Assembly (NCBI GenBank): GCA_002399565.1
Contig: DHDW01000029.1
Span: 86,815-93,809, forward strand
Length of the DNA: 6,995 nt
Source of the DNA: Bacteroidales bacterium UBA4866
Lineage (GTDB): Bacteria; Bacteroidota; Bacteroidia; Bacteroidales; P3
Direction: 5' to 3'
The notes beneath the pieces were generated by a model. It worked only from the letters and a program-made list of their open reading frames with translations. It was not told the DNA's origin and did no database searches. Of this stretch, positions 1-6,350 are shown in pieces. The position numbers were made by a program, and so were the translations under genes. The stretch's first letter is position 1. Every line of letters begins with the position of its first letter.

Positions 1-129
1 GTAAAAGGAATGCTTCCAAAAAATAAATTAGGAGATGCTCTTTACAGAAATCTTCATGTTTATGCAGGAGTAAACCATCCACATGAAGCTCAACAACCAA
101 AAATAGTTAATTTAAATTCAATCAGATAA
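1..129 (+). CDS. rplM: 50S ribosomal protein L13, C-terminal fragment (5' end outside window)
   Basis: This is the last 42 codons of an open frame that enters from the left edge and stops with TAA at 127-129. It holds the conserved L13 C-terminal stretch [20 protein letters not shown] (residues 1-20 of the fragment), followed by a [18 protein letters not shown] segment matching the family's usual '(Y)xGxxHPHxAQxP' ending. L13 is an early-assembly protein of the large ribosomal subunit and binds 23S rRNA. The stop lies only four bases before rpsI, the almost universal bacterial L13-S9 pairing, so the two are surely co-transcribed and probably translationally coupled. The assignment rests on motif recognition plus the adjacent S9 gene. 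The start and any upstream promoter are not visible. Confidence 0.96.
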   Translation, partial: VKGMLPKNKLGDALYRNLHVYAGVNHPHEAQQPKIVNLNSIR

Positions 130-133
130 TTTC

Positions 134-520
134 ATGGAAGTAATAAACAAAATAGGCAGAAGAAAATGTGCAGTTGCCCGTATCTATATGACACTTGGCA
201 ATGGTAATATTACTATAAATGGTAAAGATTATAAGGAATATTTCCCTACTCCTACTCTACAATACATTTGCCGTCAGGCTTTTGACACTGTAGGAGCTGA
301 AGGTAAATATGACGTTAAGGCTAATTTAGATGGAGGTGGTATTACAGGACAAGCAGAAGCATTAAGAATGGCTATTGCAAGAGCTTTATGTGAAATAAAT
401 CTTGAAGATCGTCCAGCACTTAAATCAATTGGTCTTCTTCGTAGAGACCCTCGTATGGTTGAAAGAAAGAAACCAGGACAAAAGAAAGCACGTAAACGTT
501 TCCAATTCAGCAAACGTTAA
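134..520 (+). CDS. rpsI: 30S ribosomal protein S9
   Basis: The product is 128 residues, the normal size for S9, a small-subunit head protein. Family landmarks are all present: the N-terminal GRRKCAVAR segment (residues 8-16), the glycine-rich GGGITGQAEALRMAIARAL block (67-85), LLRRDPRMVERKKPG (101-115) and the very basic tail ending FQFSKR. In known ribosomes the S9 tail reaches the P site, where its terminal arginine contacts the tRNA anticodon loop; that arginine (R128) is retained. The ATG at 134 gives the expected family N-terminus. It follows the rplM stop by four bases and has no Shine-Dalgarno sequence, so coupled translation is likely. The gene is followed by a structured gap before rpsB. 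Confidence 0.98.
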   Translation: MEVINKIGRRKCAVARIYMTLGNGNITINGKDYKEYFPTPTLQYICRQAFDTVGAEGKYDVKANLDGGGITGQAEALRMAIARALCEINLEDRPALKSIGLLRRDPRMVERKKPGQKKARKRFQFSKR

Positions 521-524
521 CAGA

Positions 525-588
525 TTGGATAGCTGTTTAGTATCCAAATTGATAAGATTTGGCTTTTTCCACCAACTACTTATCAATT
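525..588 (+). promoter_or_regulatory. Candidate structured leader RNA upstream of rpsB (two tandem hairpins, alternative helix)
   Basis: The gap between rpsI and rpsB can fold into two adjacent stem-loops. Hairpin 1 pairs TTGGATA (525-531) with TATCCAA (541-547), with two more pairs inside around a GTTT loop. Hairpin 2 pairs AATTGATAAG (547-556) with CTTATCAATT (579-588), with an inner TTGG/CCAA helix (559-562 with 572-575). A competing helix pairs CCAAAT (544-549) with ATTTGG (557-562) and cannot coexist with either hairpin. Neither hairpin is followed by a run of T, so this is not an ordinary terminator. Position just before rpsB-tsf suggests autogenous control by S2, known for rpsB leaders in other bacteria. 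That role is inference, and an mRNA-processing site is an alternative. Confidence 0.45.
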
Positions 589-628
589 GAATTAATTAAA
601 GGAATGTAAACAATCAAAAACAAGAAAG

Positions 629-1528
629 ATGTTAGATTTTAATCAAATGTTAGAATCAAGTGTTCACTTTGGACACATGAGAAGAAAATGGAATCCTAAA
701 ATGGCTCCTTATATCTTTATGGAGAAGAATGGAATCCACATTATTGATTTGCACAAGACTGCAGAAAAAGCTGAAGAAGCTGCAAATGCAATTAAGCAAA
801 TAGCAAAATCAGGCAAGAAGATTCTTTTCGTTGCCACAAAAAAACAAGCAAAAGAAGTAGTTGCAGAGTTAGTAACCAAGGTTAATATGCCTTTTGTTAC
901 TGAGCGTTGGCCAGGAGGAATGTTAACAAACTTCGTTACCATTCGTAAGGCAGTAAAGAAAATGAATAATTTGGATAGACTTATCAACGATAAAGACACA
1001 ACCAAAATTAACAAACGCGAACGCTTACAAATCTCTCGTGAGAAAGCTAAATTGGAAAAGAACCTTGGTTCAATTGCCGATCTGACTCGTCTTCCTTCAG
1101 CAATTTTCGTTATTGACATCAATAAAGAACATATTGCAGTTGCAGAAGCACGCCGACTTAATATCCCTACTTTTGCACTTGTTGATACAAACACTAATCC
1201 AGAGCTTATTGATTTCCCAATTCCTGCAAATGATGATGCATCAAAATCAATTGAACTAATTGTAAAATACATGTGTGACGCAATTGTTGAAGGATTGAAC
1301 GAAAGAAAAATGGATAAAGATGCTCGCGAAGCTGCTGAAGAAGCAGAAGAACTTAACGAAAGAGCATTAGCAACTGAACTTTTGGATGAAGATGATGACT
1401 CTGAACTTTCAAAAGATGGAGTAAAGATTAAGAAAGTAAAAGCTCTTACAGAAGAAGAGGAAAATGCTGAAAAGAAACCTCGTCCTCGTAAACCTGTTGC
1501 AACTAAGAAACCAGCTCCAAAGAAATAA
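629..1528 (+). CDS. rpsB: 30S ribosomal protein S2 with extended charged C-terminal tail
   Basis: S2 binds the small subunit between head and body and is needed for late assembly and for S1 docking in bacteria that have S1. The 299-residue product carries clear S2 landmarks: HFGHMRRKWNPKMAPYIF (13-30), GIHIIDLHKT (35-44), RWPGGMLTNF (93-102), SIADLTRLPSAIFVID (148-163), HIAVAEARRLNIPTFALVDT (168-187) and the IDFPIPANDDASKS segment near 194-207. The core ends near residue 225. The remaining ~74 residues are a low-complexity tail, first acidic (about 231-263), then lysine/proline rich (about 282-299). Escherichia coli S2 has 241 residues; Bacteroidota S2 proteins are often longer, but this tail is at the long end. 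ATG 629 has no well-placed Shine-Dalgarno sequence: an AAAGGA at 598-603 is too far upstream. Confidence 0.98.
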   Translation: MLDFNQMLESSVHFGHMRRKWNPKMAPYIFMEKNGIHIIDLHKTAEKAEEAANAIKQIAKSGKKILFVATKKQAKEVVAELVTKVNMPFVTERWPGGMLTNFVTIRKAVKKMNNLDRLINDKDTTKINKRERLQISREKAKLEKNLGSIADLTRLPSAIFVIDINKEHIAVAEARRLNIPTFALVDTNTNPELIDFPIPANDDASKSIELIVKYMCDAIVEGLNERKMDKDAREAAEEAEELNERALATELLDEDDDSELSKDGVKIKKVKALTEEEENAEKKPRPRKPVATKKPAPKK

Positions 1529-1551
1529 TTTATATTAAAAGAACAATTAAG

Positions 1552-1557
1552 AAAGGA
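1552..1557 (+). promoter_or_regulatory. Shine-Dalgarno-like site for tsf
   Basis: AAAGGA lies eight bases before the tsf ATG, which is normal Shine-Dalgarno spacing. It stands out because no other start in this window has a convincing one, as expected in Bacteroidota, where Shine-Dalgarno use is weak. In such an A-rich region a chance match is possible. Confidence 0.4.
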
Positions 1558-1565
1558 AAAAATAT

Positions 1566-2393
1566 ATGGCAAATATAACTGCTGCTGCCGTTAATGAACT
1601 ACGTCAAAAGACCGGTGTAGGTATGATGGATTGCAAAAAAGCCTTAGTTGAGTGCGAAGGCGATATGGAAAAAGCAATCGATTATCTTAGAGAAAAGGGA
1701 CAAAAGATAGCTTCAAAGCGTGCAGATAGAGATGCAAGCGAAGGATGTGTTTTGTCAGCAACTAACCAAGACAAGACTTTTGGTGCAGTAATTATGATTA
1801 ACTGCGAAACAGACTTTGTTGCAAAGAACGAAGATTTTGTTAAATTCACCCACAATATTTTAGAAACTGCTATCAACGCAAAGGCTAAAAACGCTGGAGA
1901 AGTTAACCAATTAGTTATTGATGGCTCAACTGTTGAGAACCTAATTGTTGATCAAATTGCTAAGATTGGAGAAAAGATTGAGATATCTCATTACGAAGTA
2001 TTGGAAGCTCCAGTGGTTTATGCTTACATCCATCCAGGCAATCGTTTGGCGTCTTTACTCTCTATGAACAAGACTGGATTCGACGAAAAGGGACACGATG
2101 TTGCTATGCAAATTGCGGCTATGGCTCCACTTGCTTTGAATAAAGATGCAGTTTCTGCGGACATTATTGAAAAAGAGTTGGAAGTTTATCGTGTACAAAT
2201 CAGAGAAGAAGGTAAACCAGAGAACATGGTTGAGAAGATTGCTGAAGGTAAACTAAACAAATTCTTTAAAGAAAACACTCTATTAAGTCAAGATTTTATT
2301 AAAGATTCTAAGAAAACTGTTCTTCAATATCTTCAAGAAGGAGATAAAGATTTGACGGTAACTGCCTTCTATCGCTTTATGTTAGGAGCATAA
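1566..2393 (+). CDS. tsf: Translation elongation factor Ts
   Basis: EF-Ts is the cytoplasmic nucleotide-exchange factor that releases GDP from EF-Tu so that it can reload with GTP. The 275-residue protein has the N-terminal UBA-like domain with LRQKTGVGMMDCKKAL (12-27), the EF-Tu-contacting TDFV motif (82-85, within CETDFVAKNEDF), the KIGEKIEI strand (133-140), a HPGNRLASLL segment (156-165), the HDVAMQIAAMAPLAL helix (177-191) and a C-terminal EGKLNKFFKENTLLSQDFIKD motif region (227-247). Length and domain order are typical. The gene begins 37 bases after rpsB, the standard rpsB-tsf pair, and ends just before an intrinsic terminator, so it is the last gene of the operon. ATG 1566 gives the usual MANITAAAVNELR start. 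Confidence 0.98.
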   Translation: MANITAAAVNELRQKTGVGMMDCKKALVECEGDMEKAIDYLREKGQKIASKRADRDASEGCVLSATNQDKTFGAVIMINCETDFVAKNEDFVKFTHNILETAINAKAKNAGEVNQLVIDGSTVENLIVDQIAKIGEKIEISHYEVLEAPVVYAYIHPGNRLASLLSMNKTGFDEKGHDVAMQIAAMAPLALNKDAVSADIIEKELEVYRVQIREEGKPENMVEKIAEGKLNKFFKENTLLSQDFIKDSKKTVLQYLQEGDKDLTVTAFYRFMLGA

Positions 2394-2417
2394 ATCTTTT
2401 GATAATATGATAAAAAC

Positions 2418-2453
2418 AAGGGTTCTGAACATTGAGTTTTAGAGCCCTTTTTT
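2418..2453 (+). terminator. Intrinsic terminator of the rplM-rpsI-rpsB-tsf operon
   Basis: AAGGGTTCT (2418-2426) pairs with AGAGCCCTT (2441-2449), nine pairs including one G-U, around a 14-base loop, and the stem runs into six T (2448-2453). It starts 24 bases after the tsf stop. Its placement separates the ribosomal operon from rsmA. Confidence 0.85.
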
Positions 2454-2497
2454 AATAATTAGTTCCACAAATTGGGAAATTTAAAGACGAAAAACCT

Positions 2498-3274
2498 ATG
2501 CAACAAGTTAGAGCAAAGAAACATTTAGGACAGCATTTTCTTAAAGATGAGAGGATTGCTAAGGAGATTGCCGATAGCCTTTCGGGAGAATATCCTTGTG
2601 TTTTGGAGATTGGTCCTGGCATGGGCGTGTTGACTAAGTACTTGATTGTGGATCCAAAAGTAAAGGAATTTAAGGTGGTGGAGATTGATAAAGAGAGCGT
2701 TGACTTCCTTAATTCCAACTTTCCAAGCCTTTGTGATAACATTTTTTCAGAGGATTTTCTGAGAATGAACCTCGAAAATTTATATCCTTGCCCCTTCTCT
2801 ATTATTGGAAATTTCCCCTATAATATTTCAAATCAAATACTCTTTAAACTCTTTGAGAACCGCGATAAGGTGTTAGAACTTGTGGGAATGTTCCAAAAAG
2901 AGGTAGCTGAAAGGGTGTGTTCGAAAAGCGGAAATAAGGTTTATGGTATTCTAAGCGTCTTGCTTACAGCTTATTTTGACATTGAATACCTCTTTACAGT
3001 TGATGAAAACGTATTTATTCCACCTCCAAAAGTTAAGTCTGCTGTGATTAGACTTAGGAGAAACAAAGTGGAAAAGCTTGACTGCGACGAGAAACTTTTC
3101 GTGAGAGTTGTCAAGACTGCCTTCAATCAAAGACGCAAAATGCTTCGTCAAGCTCTTAAACCTCTGGGAGTTAGTTTGGAGAATATCGACCCTGAACTTA
3201 TGACTAAACGTGCTGAACAACTTTCGGTTGAGCAATTTATTGGTATTACAAACAGCATTAAACAAACAATTTAG
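2498..3274 (+). CDS. rsmA: 16S rRNA (adenine(1518)-N6/adenine(1519)-N6)-dimethyltransferase
   Basis: RsmA (KsgA) uses S-adenosylmethionine to dimethylate two adjacent adenines in the 3'-terminal hairpin of 16S rRNA, a late step and checkpoint in 30S assembly. The 258-residue product has the N-terminal [11 protein letters not shown] signature (7-17), SAM-binding motif [13 protein letters not shown] (35-46), the acidic motif-II residue in VVEIDKE (60-66), catalytic motif [10 protein letters not shown] (104-111), [14 protein letters not shown] (173-186) and [12 protein letters not shown] (209-220). Motif IV reads NFPY where E. coli has NLPY, a change I regard as common in Bacteroidota. ATG 2498 gives the family N-terminus and has no Shine-Dalgarno sequence. 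The gene follows the tsf terminator, so it needs its own promoter; I could not identify one in 2454-2497. mntP follows after three bases. Confidence 0.97.
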   Translation: MQQVRAKKHLGQHFLKDERIAKEIADSLSGEYPCVLEIGPGMGVLTKYLIVDPKVKEFKVVEIDKESVDFLNSNFPSLCDNIFSEDFLRMNLENLYPCPFSIIGNFPYNISNQILFKLFENRDKVLELVGMFQKEVAERVCSKSGNKVYGILSVLLTAYFDIEYLFTVDENVFIPPPKVKSAVIRLRRNKVEKLDCDEKLFVRVVKTAFNQRRKMLRQALKPLGVSLENIDPELMTKRAEQLSVEQFIGITNSIKQTI

Positions 3275-3277
3275 ATA

Positions 3278-3847
3278 ATGATTAGTTTTATTTTTTCGGC
3301 ACTTTTGATTGGAGTTGCCCTTTCAATGGACTCATTAGCAGTGTCTATTACCTGTGGTTTACAGAAGTCTATGACCAAAAAACGTGCCTTTATTTTGGCT
3401 TTGAGCTTTGCCATTTTTCAAGGTTTTTTTCCATTGATTGGAGCTCTTGTTGGCGATTTGGCTAAGGAATACATAAGAGATATTGATCACTGGATTGCCT
3501 TTGGACTGTTGGCAATCATTGGTATTAAGATGTTTATGGAGGGCATACGCTATAATATGAAAGAGTGTTTGTATGATTTCACCAAGCTTTCCATCCTAAT
3601 AACCCTCTCTGTTGCAACAAGTATCGATGCATTTATTGTGGGAATTGGCTTTGGTTTACAATATTCTATACAACAGCAGCTTATTATTGTGGCACTAATT
3701 ACCCTTTCAACCTTCATTTTTTCACTTCTTGGTGCCTTTATGGGTATGAAAGCCTATTTCTTTAAACCCAAAATTGCTTTGAAACTTGGAGGTATTATCC
3801 TCTTTTCTATTGGATTAAAGATATTTCTTGAACATATAATGGCTTAA
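3278..3847 (+). CDS. mntP: MntP-family manganese efflux pump
   Basis: MntP exports Mn(II) across the inner membrane and protects against manganese excess. The 189-residue protein is the usual family size and almost entirely hydrophobic, with about six membrane helices (roughly 3-24, 36-58, 70-90, 104-126, 134-156, 168-185). The family arose from a duplicated three-helix unit, and the paired motifs are visible: ALSMDSLAVSI (14-24, D18) and SVATSIDAFIVGIGFG (111-126, D117). These aspartates correspond to those essential in characterised MntP. The C-terminal GGIILFSIGLKIFLEH (171-186) is also typical. The start lies three bases after the rsmA stop, so the two genes are co-transcribed. There is no room for the manganese-sensing yybP-ykoY riboswitch that often precedes mntP, so no local manganese control is seen. 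Confidence 0.93.
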   Translation: MISFIFSALLIGVALSMDSLAVSITCGLQKSMTKKRAFILALSFAIFQGFFPLIGALVGDLAKEYIRDIDHWIAFGLLAIIGIKMFMEGIRYNMKECLYDFTKLSILITLSVATSIDAFIVGIGFGLQYSIQQQLIIVALITLSTFIFSLLGAFMGMKAYFFKPKIALKLGGIILFSIGLKIFLEHIMA

Positions 3848-3871
3848 GTTTATTTTTAAAAAAAATGCTCT

Positions 3872-3898
3872 TTGGTATTATAAATAGTTGTATTTTTG
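3872..3898 (+). promoter_or_regulatory. Probable Bacteroidota-type promoter for queD
   Basis: TATTTTTG at 3891-3898 matches the Bacteroidota -7 consensus TAnnTTTG exactly, and a TTG at 3872-3874 could act as the -33 element, though slightly closer than usual. Transcription would start about 3902-3905, giving a 5' leader of roughly 40 bases. The surrounding 98-base gap is extremely T-rich, so a chance match cannot be excluded. No riboswitch fold is evident. Confidence 0.45.
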
Positions 3899-3945
3899 CC
3901 CTATTAGATAATGTATTTTTTCTGTTTTTTCTTTGATTTTAACCT

Positions 3946-4389
3946 ATGAAAATTAGACTTACTAAGGAGTTTAACTTCGAAATGTCGCATGTTTTGCATG
4001 CTTATGACGGATTGTGCAGCAACATTCACGGTCATAGTTACAGGCTGTTTGTTAGTGTTTTAGGCGAGCCTCTGAACCAAAAGGATAACCCAAAAGACGG
4101 AATGGTTATGGATTTTGGCATACTTAAAGAGATTGTTTATAAGGAAATTGTGCAGAGATTAGATCATGCACTGCTCGTTCCTGAAAGTTCAATTATGCTT
4201 TCTCACCTCAAAAACTGCGATACTAAGTTGGTTATCACCAATTATCAACCCACTTGTGAGAACCTTCTTATTGATTTTGCAAAGCGACTTAAGGCAAATT
4301 TGCCCGAAAATGTTAGCTTAGCCCGCCTTTGTTTGTATGAAACAGCATCCTCCTATGCAGAATGGCTTGCGGAGGACAACGAATTATAA
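3946..4389 (+). CDS. queD: 6-carboxy-tetrahydropterin synthase / 6-pyruvoyl-tetrahydropterin synthase family protein
   Basis: QueD converts 7,8-dihydroneopterin triphosphate to 6-carboxy-5,6,7,8-tetrahydropterin, the second step towards preQ0 and the tRNA base queuosine; relatives make 6-pyruvoyl-tetrahydropterin. The 147-residue protein retains the zinc ligands H15 (FEMSH), H28 and H30 in the CxxxHGH motif (C24-SNI-HGH), the catalytic C24, the Asp-His pair D73-H74 (RLDHALL), the PTCEN motif (102-106) and the late glutamate E132 (YET). CxxxHGH is the arrangement seen in QueD rather than in the PTPS-III folate-pathway type (ExxHGH). It is longer than E. coli QueD (about 121 residues), with extra sequence around residues 76-100. 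queE, queC and queF are not nearby, so pathway assignment rests on motifs. An AI-2E-family gene follows after 32 bases, probably on the same transcript. Confidence 0.88.
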   Translation: MKIRLTKEFNFEMSHVLHAYDGLCSNIHGHSYRLFVSVLGEPLNQKDNPKDGMVMDFGILKEIVYKEIVQRLDHALLVPESSIMLSHLKNCDTKLVITNYQPTCENLLIDFAKRLKANLPENVSLARLCLYETASSYAEWLAEDNEL

Positions 4390-4421
4390 GCCTTTAATTT
4401 TTAACTTTATAGCAGCATATT

Positions 4422-5537
4422 ATGGATAATAGCAAGTTTCAATTTCCAACAATTGCCAAGTGGATTTTCTCAATTTTGGTGATAATTTTGGTCGTTTACG
4501 GCATCTGGTATTTTCGTTTCCTTGTTATCTGCTTTGCAATTGCAGTGGTTCTGTCGTTTATGGGCAGACCTTTAATGAAGGTTTTGGAAAGGATAAGCTA
4601 TAAAAAACTCCGCATCGGGAATATTCTTGCCTCAACAATCACCCTCATTACCCTGATTTCCATCATCGCAACCGCCCTTTATGTGCTCGTTCCCCTTATC
4701 ATTTCTCAAGCAATGAGCTTTGCAAATTTGGATATTTACCAGATTGCCGACTACTATGCCGAACCAATTGGGAAAATTGAGCTATTCTTACATGAGTATC
4801 AACTTATGCCAGATAACACTAATTTAGAGACTCTTATATCAAATAAGATACTCGATATGTTCAAACTTTTCCAGCTAACTGACATTGCAAACATCGTTTT
4901 GAGCCTAAGTGGAAGCATCATTATGGGTGCATTTATAACGCTTTTCTTCGCATTTTTCCTTATTAAAGACTCACATTTACTCTACAATACCATCGTTGGA
5001 ATTACGCCTGACAAGTATATTGACGAAGTTGACAGAATAATTTCTAACTCCAGAAACCTCATTTCAAGGTACTTTATTGGGATATTTATCGAAATAATTA
5101 TAATGATAACCCTCCTTTCCATTGGGTTTTATTTAGTGGGATTTTCCAACTTTATCCTTATTGCATCCATTTGTGGGGTAATGGTTATTCTGCCTTATAT
5201 TGGGGTAATTATTGGAGGAGCTATGGGTTTAATCATCACAATAACAAGCTTTTTAAGCACTGATGCCAGCCTAAGTATTGCTCCAATAGTGCTAAAGTTC
5301 GCAATTGTCTTCGCAATTGTAAAACTTATCGATGATTTTGTGCTGCAACCCCTTATCTATTCCAAGAGTGTTAAGGCACATCCGCTTGAAATTTTCGTAG
5401 TAATCCTTATGGCAGGCGAGATTGGTGGGGTTATAGGTATGATTTTAGCAATCCCAACCTATACCTTTTTAAGGATAATTGCCAAAGAATTTTTCTCAAA
5501 TTGGAAGTTCGTTCAGCAAATTACAAAGGATATTTAG
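4422..5537 (+). CDS. AI-2E family transporter (PerM/UPF0118-like inner-membrane protein)
   Basis: This is a 371-residue polytopic membrane protein of the AI-2E/PerM family. Characterised members include an autoinducer-2 exporter and Na+(Li+)/H+ antiporters, so the substrate here cannot be stated. Hydrophobic segments lie near residues 13-30, 32-48, 69-93, 161-181, 217-240, 243-275, 288-310 and 322-350, with a soluble stretch at about 94-155 between the early and late helices, as usual for the family. The diagnostic C-terminal region is clear: DDFVLQPLIYSKSVKAHPLE (304-323) followed by a glycine-rich helix GGVIGMILAIPTY (335-347). The family motif 'DNxxxQPxxxxxxxxxHP' is kept apart from N to D. 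It follows queD by 32 bases and has no Shine-Dalgarno sequence. A strong terminator follows. Confidence 0.9.
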   Translation: MDNSKFQFPTIAKWIFSILVIILVVYGIWYFRFLVICFAIAVVLSFMGRPLMKVLERISYKKLRIGNILASTITLITLISIIATALYVLVPLIISQAMSFANLDIYQIADYYAEPIGKIELFLHEYQLMPDNTNLETLISNKILDMFKLFQLTDIANIVLSLSGSIIMGAFITLFFAFFLIKDSHLLYNTIVGITPDKYIDEVDRIISNSRNLISRYFIGIFIEIIIMITLLSIGFYLVGFSNFILIASICGVMVILPYIGVIIGGAMGLIITITSFLSTDASLSIAPIVLKFAIVFAIVKLIDDFVLQPLIYSKSVKAHPLEIFVVILMAGEIGGVIGMILAIPTYTFLRIIAKEFFSNWKFVQQITKDI

Positions 5538-5569
5538 CCCTAAAATCCTCAAACAAAAAGACATAAAAA

Positions 5570-5603
5570 TAGGGTAAAGCAAAAACTTTACCCTACTTTT
5601 TTT
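5570..5603. terminator. Bidirectional intrinsic terminator between convergent genes
   Basis: TAGGGTAAAG (5570-5579) and CTTTACCCTA (5586-5595) form a perfect ten-pair stem with a six-base loop, followed on the + strand by C and seven T (5597-5603). Read on the - strand, the same stem is followed by ATTTTT, so it can also stop transcription of the lipoprotein genes, whose last stop lies 21 bases away. It sits 33 bases after the AI-2E-family stop. Confidence 0.9.
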
Positions 5604-5623
5604 AATTCAATTGCCTTAGGTTT

Positions 5624-6310
5624 CTACCTCCTAAACCAAGAATTTTTGGTGGTTTTGCCTAATTTTTCTATTACTAAATTATCCTCAAAGACAACAAATA
5701 CTGCAGATTCATTATCTTCATCGTTTAAATAAAGATGAGTATTACCGCTCATTTCTTCCCCATAAAAAACAGAACGTGCAAAATATAAGGTAGATTTTTT
5801 AGCTTGGAAGTCTGATAAAAATTCTGCTCTATCGTAGTATTCTTGATTAAAAGTACCACTGTCTGCAATTATCTTCCCTAAATAAGCTATATTTAAAAGA
5901 CTGATAGTTGAAAGACTTTGCTCCATTGTTTCGAAAAGAGAAATAAACTTATTAGTATTGGAAGCATTCTTTCCGTAAGATGTTATTGGTGATTCAGATT
6001 CAGCATAAGCTGCCCCTTTAATAGTATTGTCGATAGAATAAACAGCATAAACCTTCAGAGAATCAGCACTTATATAATTATAAACAACACCTAATTCAGC
6101 ACTATCTGAAACTTTTGTCCAACCTTTTGCATCCAAAAGAGGAAGCACCTGAGCCTCAGGTTTACCGAAAAATCCATAAACTTCCTTAACAACATCAGTT
6201 GAAGGAGTTGGATTTGTTGTTGGGTCGTCTTCCTTTGGGTCGCAAGCAAGGAAGCTAATTGATAAAATTGCAGCTGCAAAAATAGCAGCAAAGAAACGTT
6301 TTGTGTTCAT
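5624..6310 (-). CDS. Predicted surface-exposed lipoprotein, tandem paralogue 1 (function unknown)
   Basis: I do not recognise this 228-residue family. It begins with a lipoprotein signal peptide: MNTKR, a hydrophobic stretch (6-22), then the lipidation cysteine C23 in SFLAC. The box is relaxed (F at -3), as is common in Bacteroidota. DPKEDD immediately after the cysteine resembles the acidic lipoprotein export signal that directs Bacteroidota lipoproteins to the outer face of the outer membrane; surface location is therefore inferred. A Pro/Thr linker (30-38) precedes a soluble domain with VYGFFGKP (44-51), VLPLLDAKGW (55-64), VYAVYSIDN (87-95), NASNTNKF (115-122), AEFLSDFQAKK (162-172), YGEEM (183-187), VFVVFEDN (204-211) and a C-terminal WFRR. 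It is gapless with its neighbour from residue 21 to the end. ATG 6310 gives the signal peptide. It lies 40 bases downstream of paralogue 2, so co-transcription is likely. Confidence 0.88.
   Translation of the reverse strand: MNTKRFFAAIFAAAILSISFLACDPKEDDPTTNPTPSTDVVKEVYGFFGKPEAQVLPLLDAKGWTKVSDSAELGVVYNYISADSLKVYAVYSIDNTIKGAAYAESESPITSYGKNASNTNKFISLFETMEQSLSTISLLNIAYLGKIIADSGTFNQEYYDRAEFLSDFQAKKSTLYFARSVFYGEEMSGNTHLYLNDEDNESAVFVVFEDNLVIEKLGKTTKNSWFRR
6194..6250 (-). repeat. Direct repeat, copy 1: conserved 5' coding segment of lipoprotein paralogue 1
   Basis: These 57 bases encode the end of the signal peptide, the acidic export signal and the Pro/Thr linker. They match 6939-6995 at 52 of 57 positions (hand count), with the outermost 23 bases identical. 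This is clearly more similar than the rest of the paralogue pair. Confidence 0.85.
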
Positions 6311-6350
6311 TTTTCTTTGGGTTTTGATTAATATTGTTTTGAATTTTGGG

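Noticed and set aside
709..1572. A 287-codon open frame antisense to rpsB
   Set aside because: It lies fully opposite a certain ribosomal gene and its serine/phenylalanine-rich translation is the mirror of Lys/Glu-rich coding sequence.
2454..2497. A promoter for rsmA
   Set aside because: No TAnnTTTG element found between the tsf terminator and the rsmA start; one must exist but I cannot place it.
2951..3265. A 104-codon open frame antisense to rsmA
   Set aside because: It is the shadow of a well-supported gene; no recognisable protein features.
3851..3866. A terminator after mntP (T-run followed by A-run)
   Set aside because: The only pairing is A-T (TTTTT with AAAAA) with no GC pairs and almost no loop, too weak to call.
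3848..3945. A preQ1 riboswitch upstream of queD
   Set aside because: The expected GC-rich hairpin with an A-rich 3' tail pairing into its loop is not present; the gap is mostly T runs.
6311..6350. AACCCAAA present twice in the gap between the lipoprotein genes (- strand), as a possible operator
   Set aside because: Short, A-rich repeats in a 40-base gap of an AT-rich genome are not convincing without conservation data.
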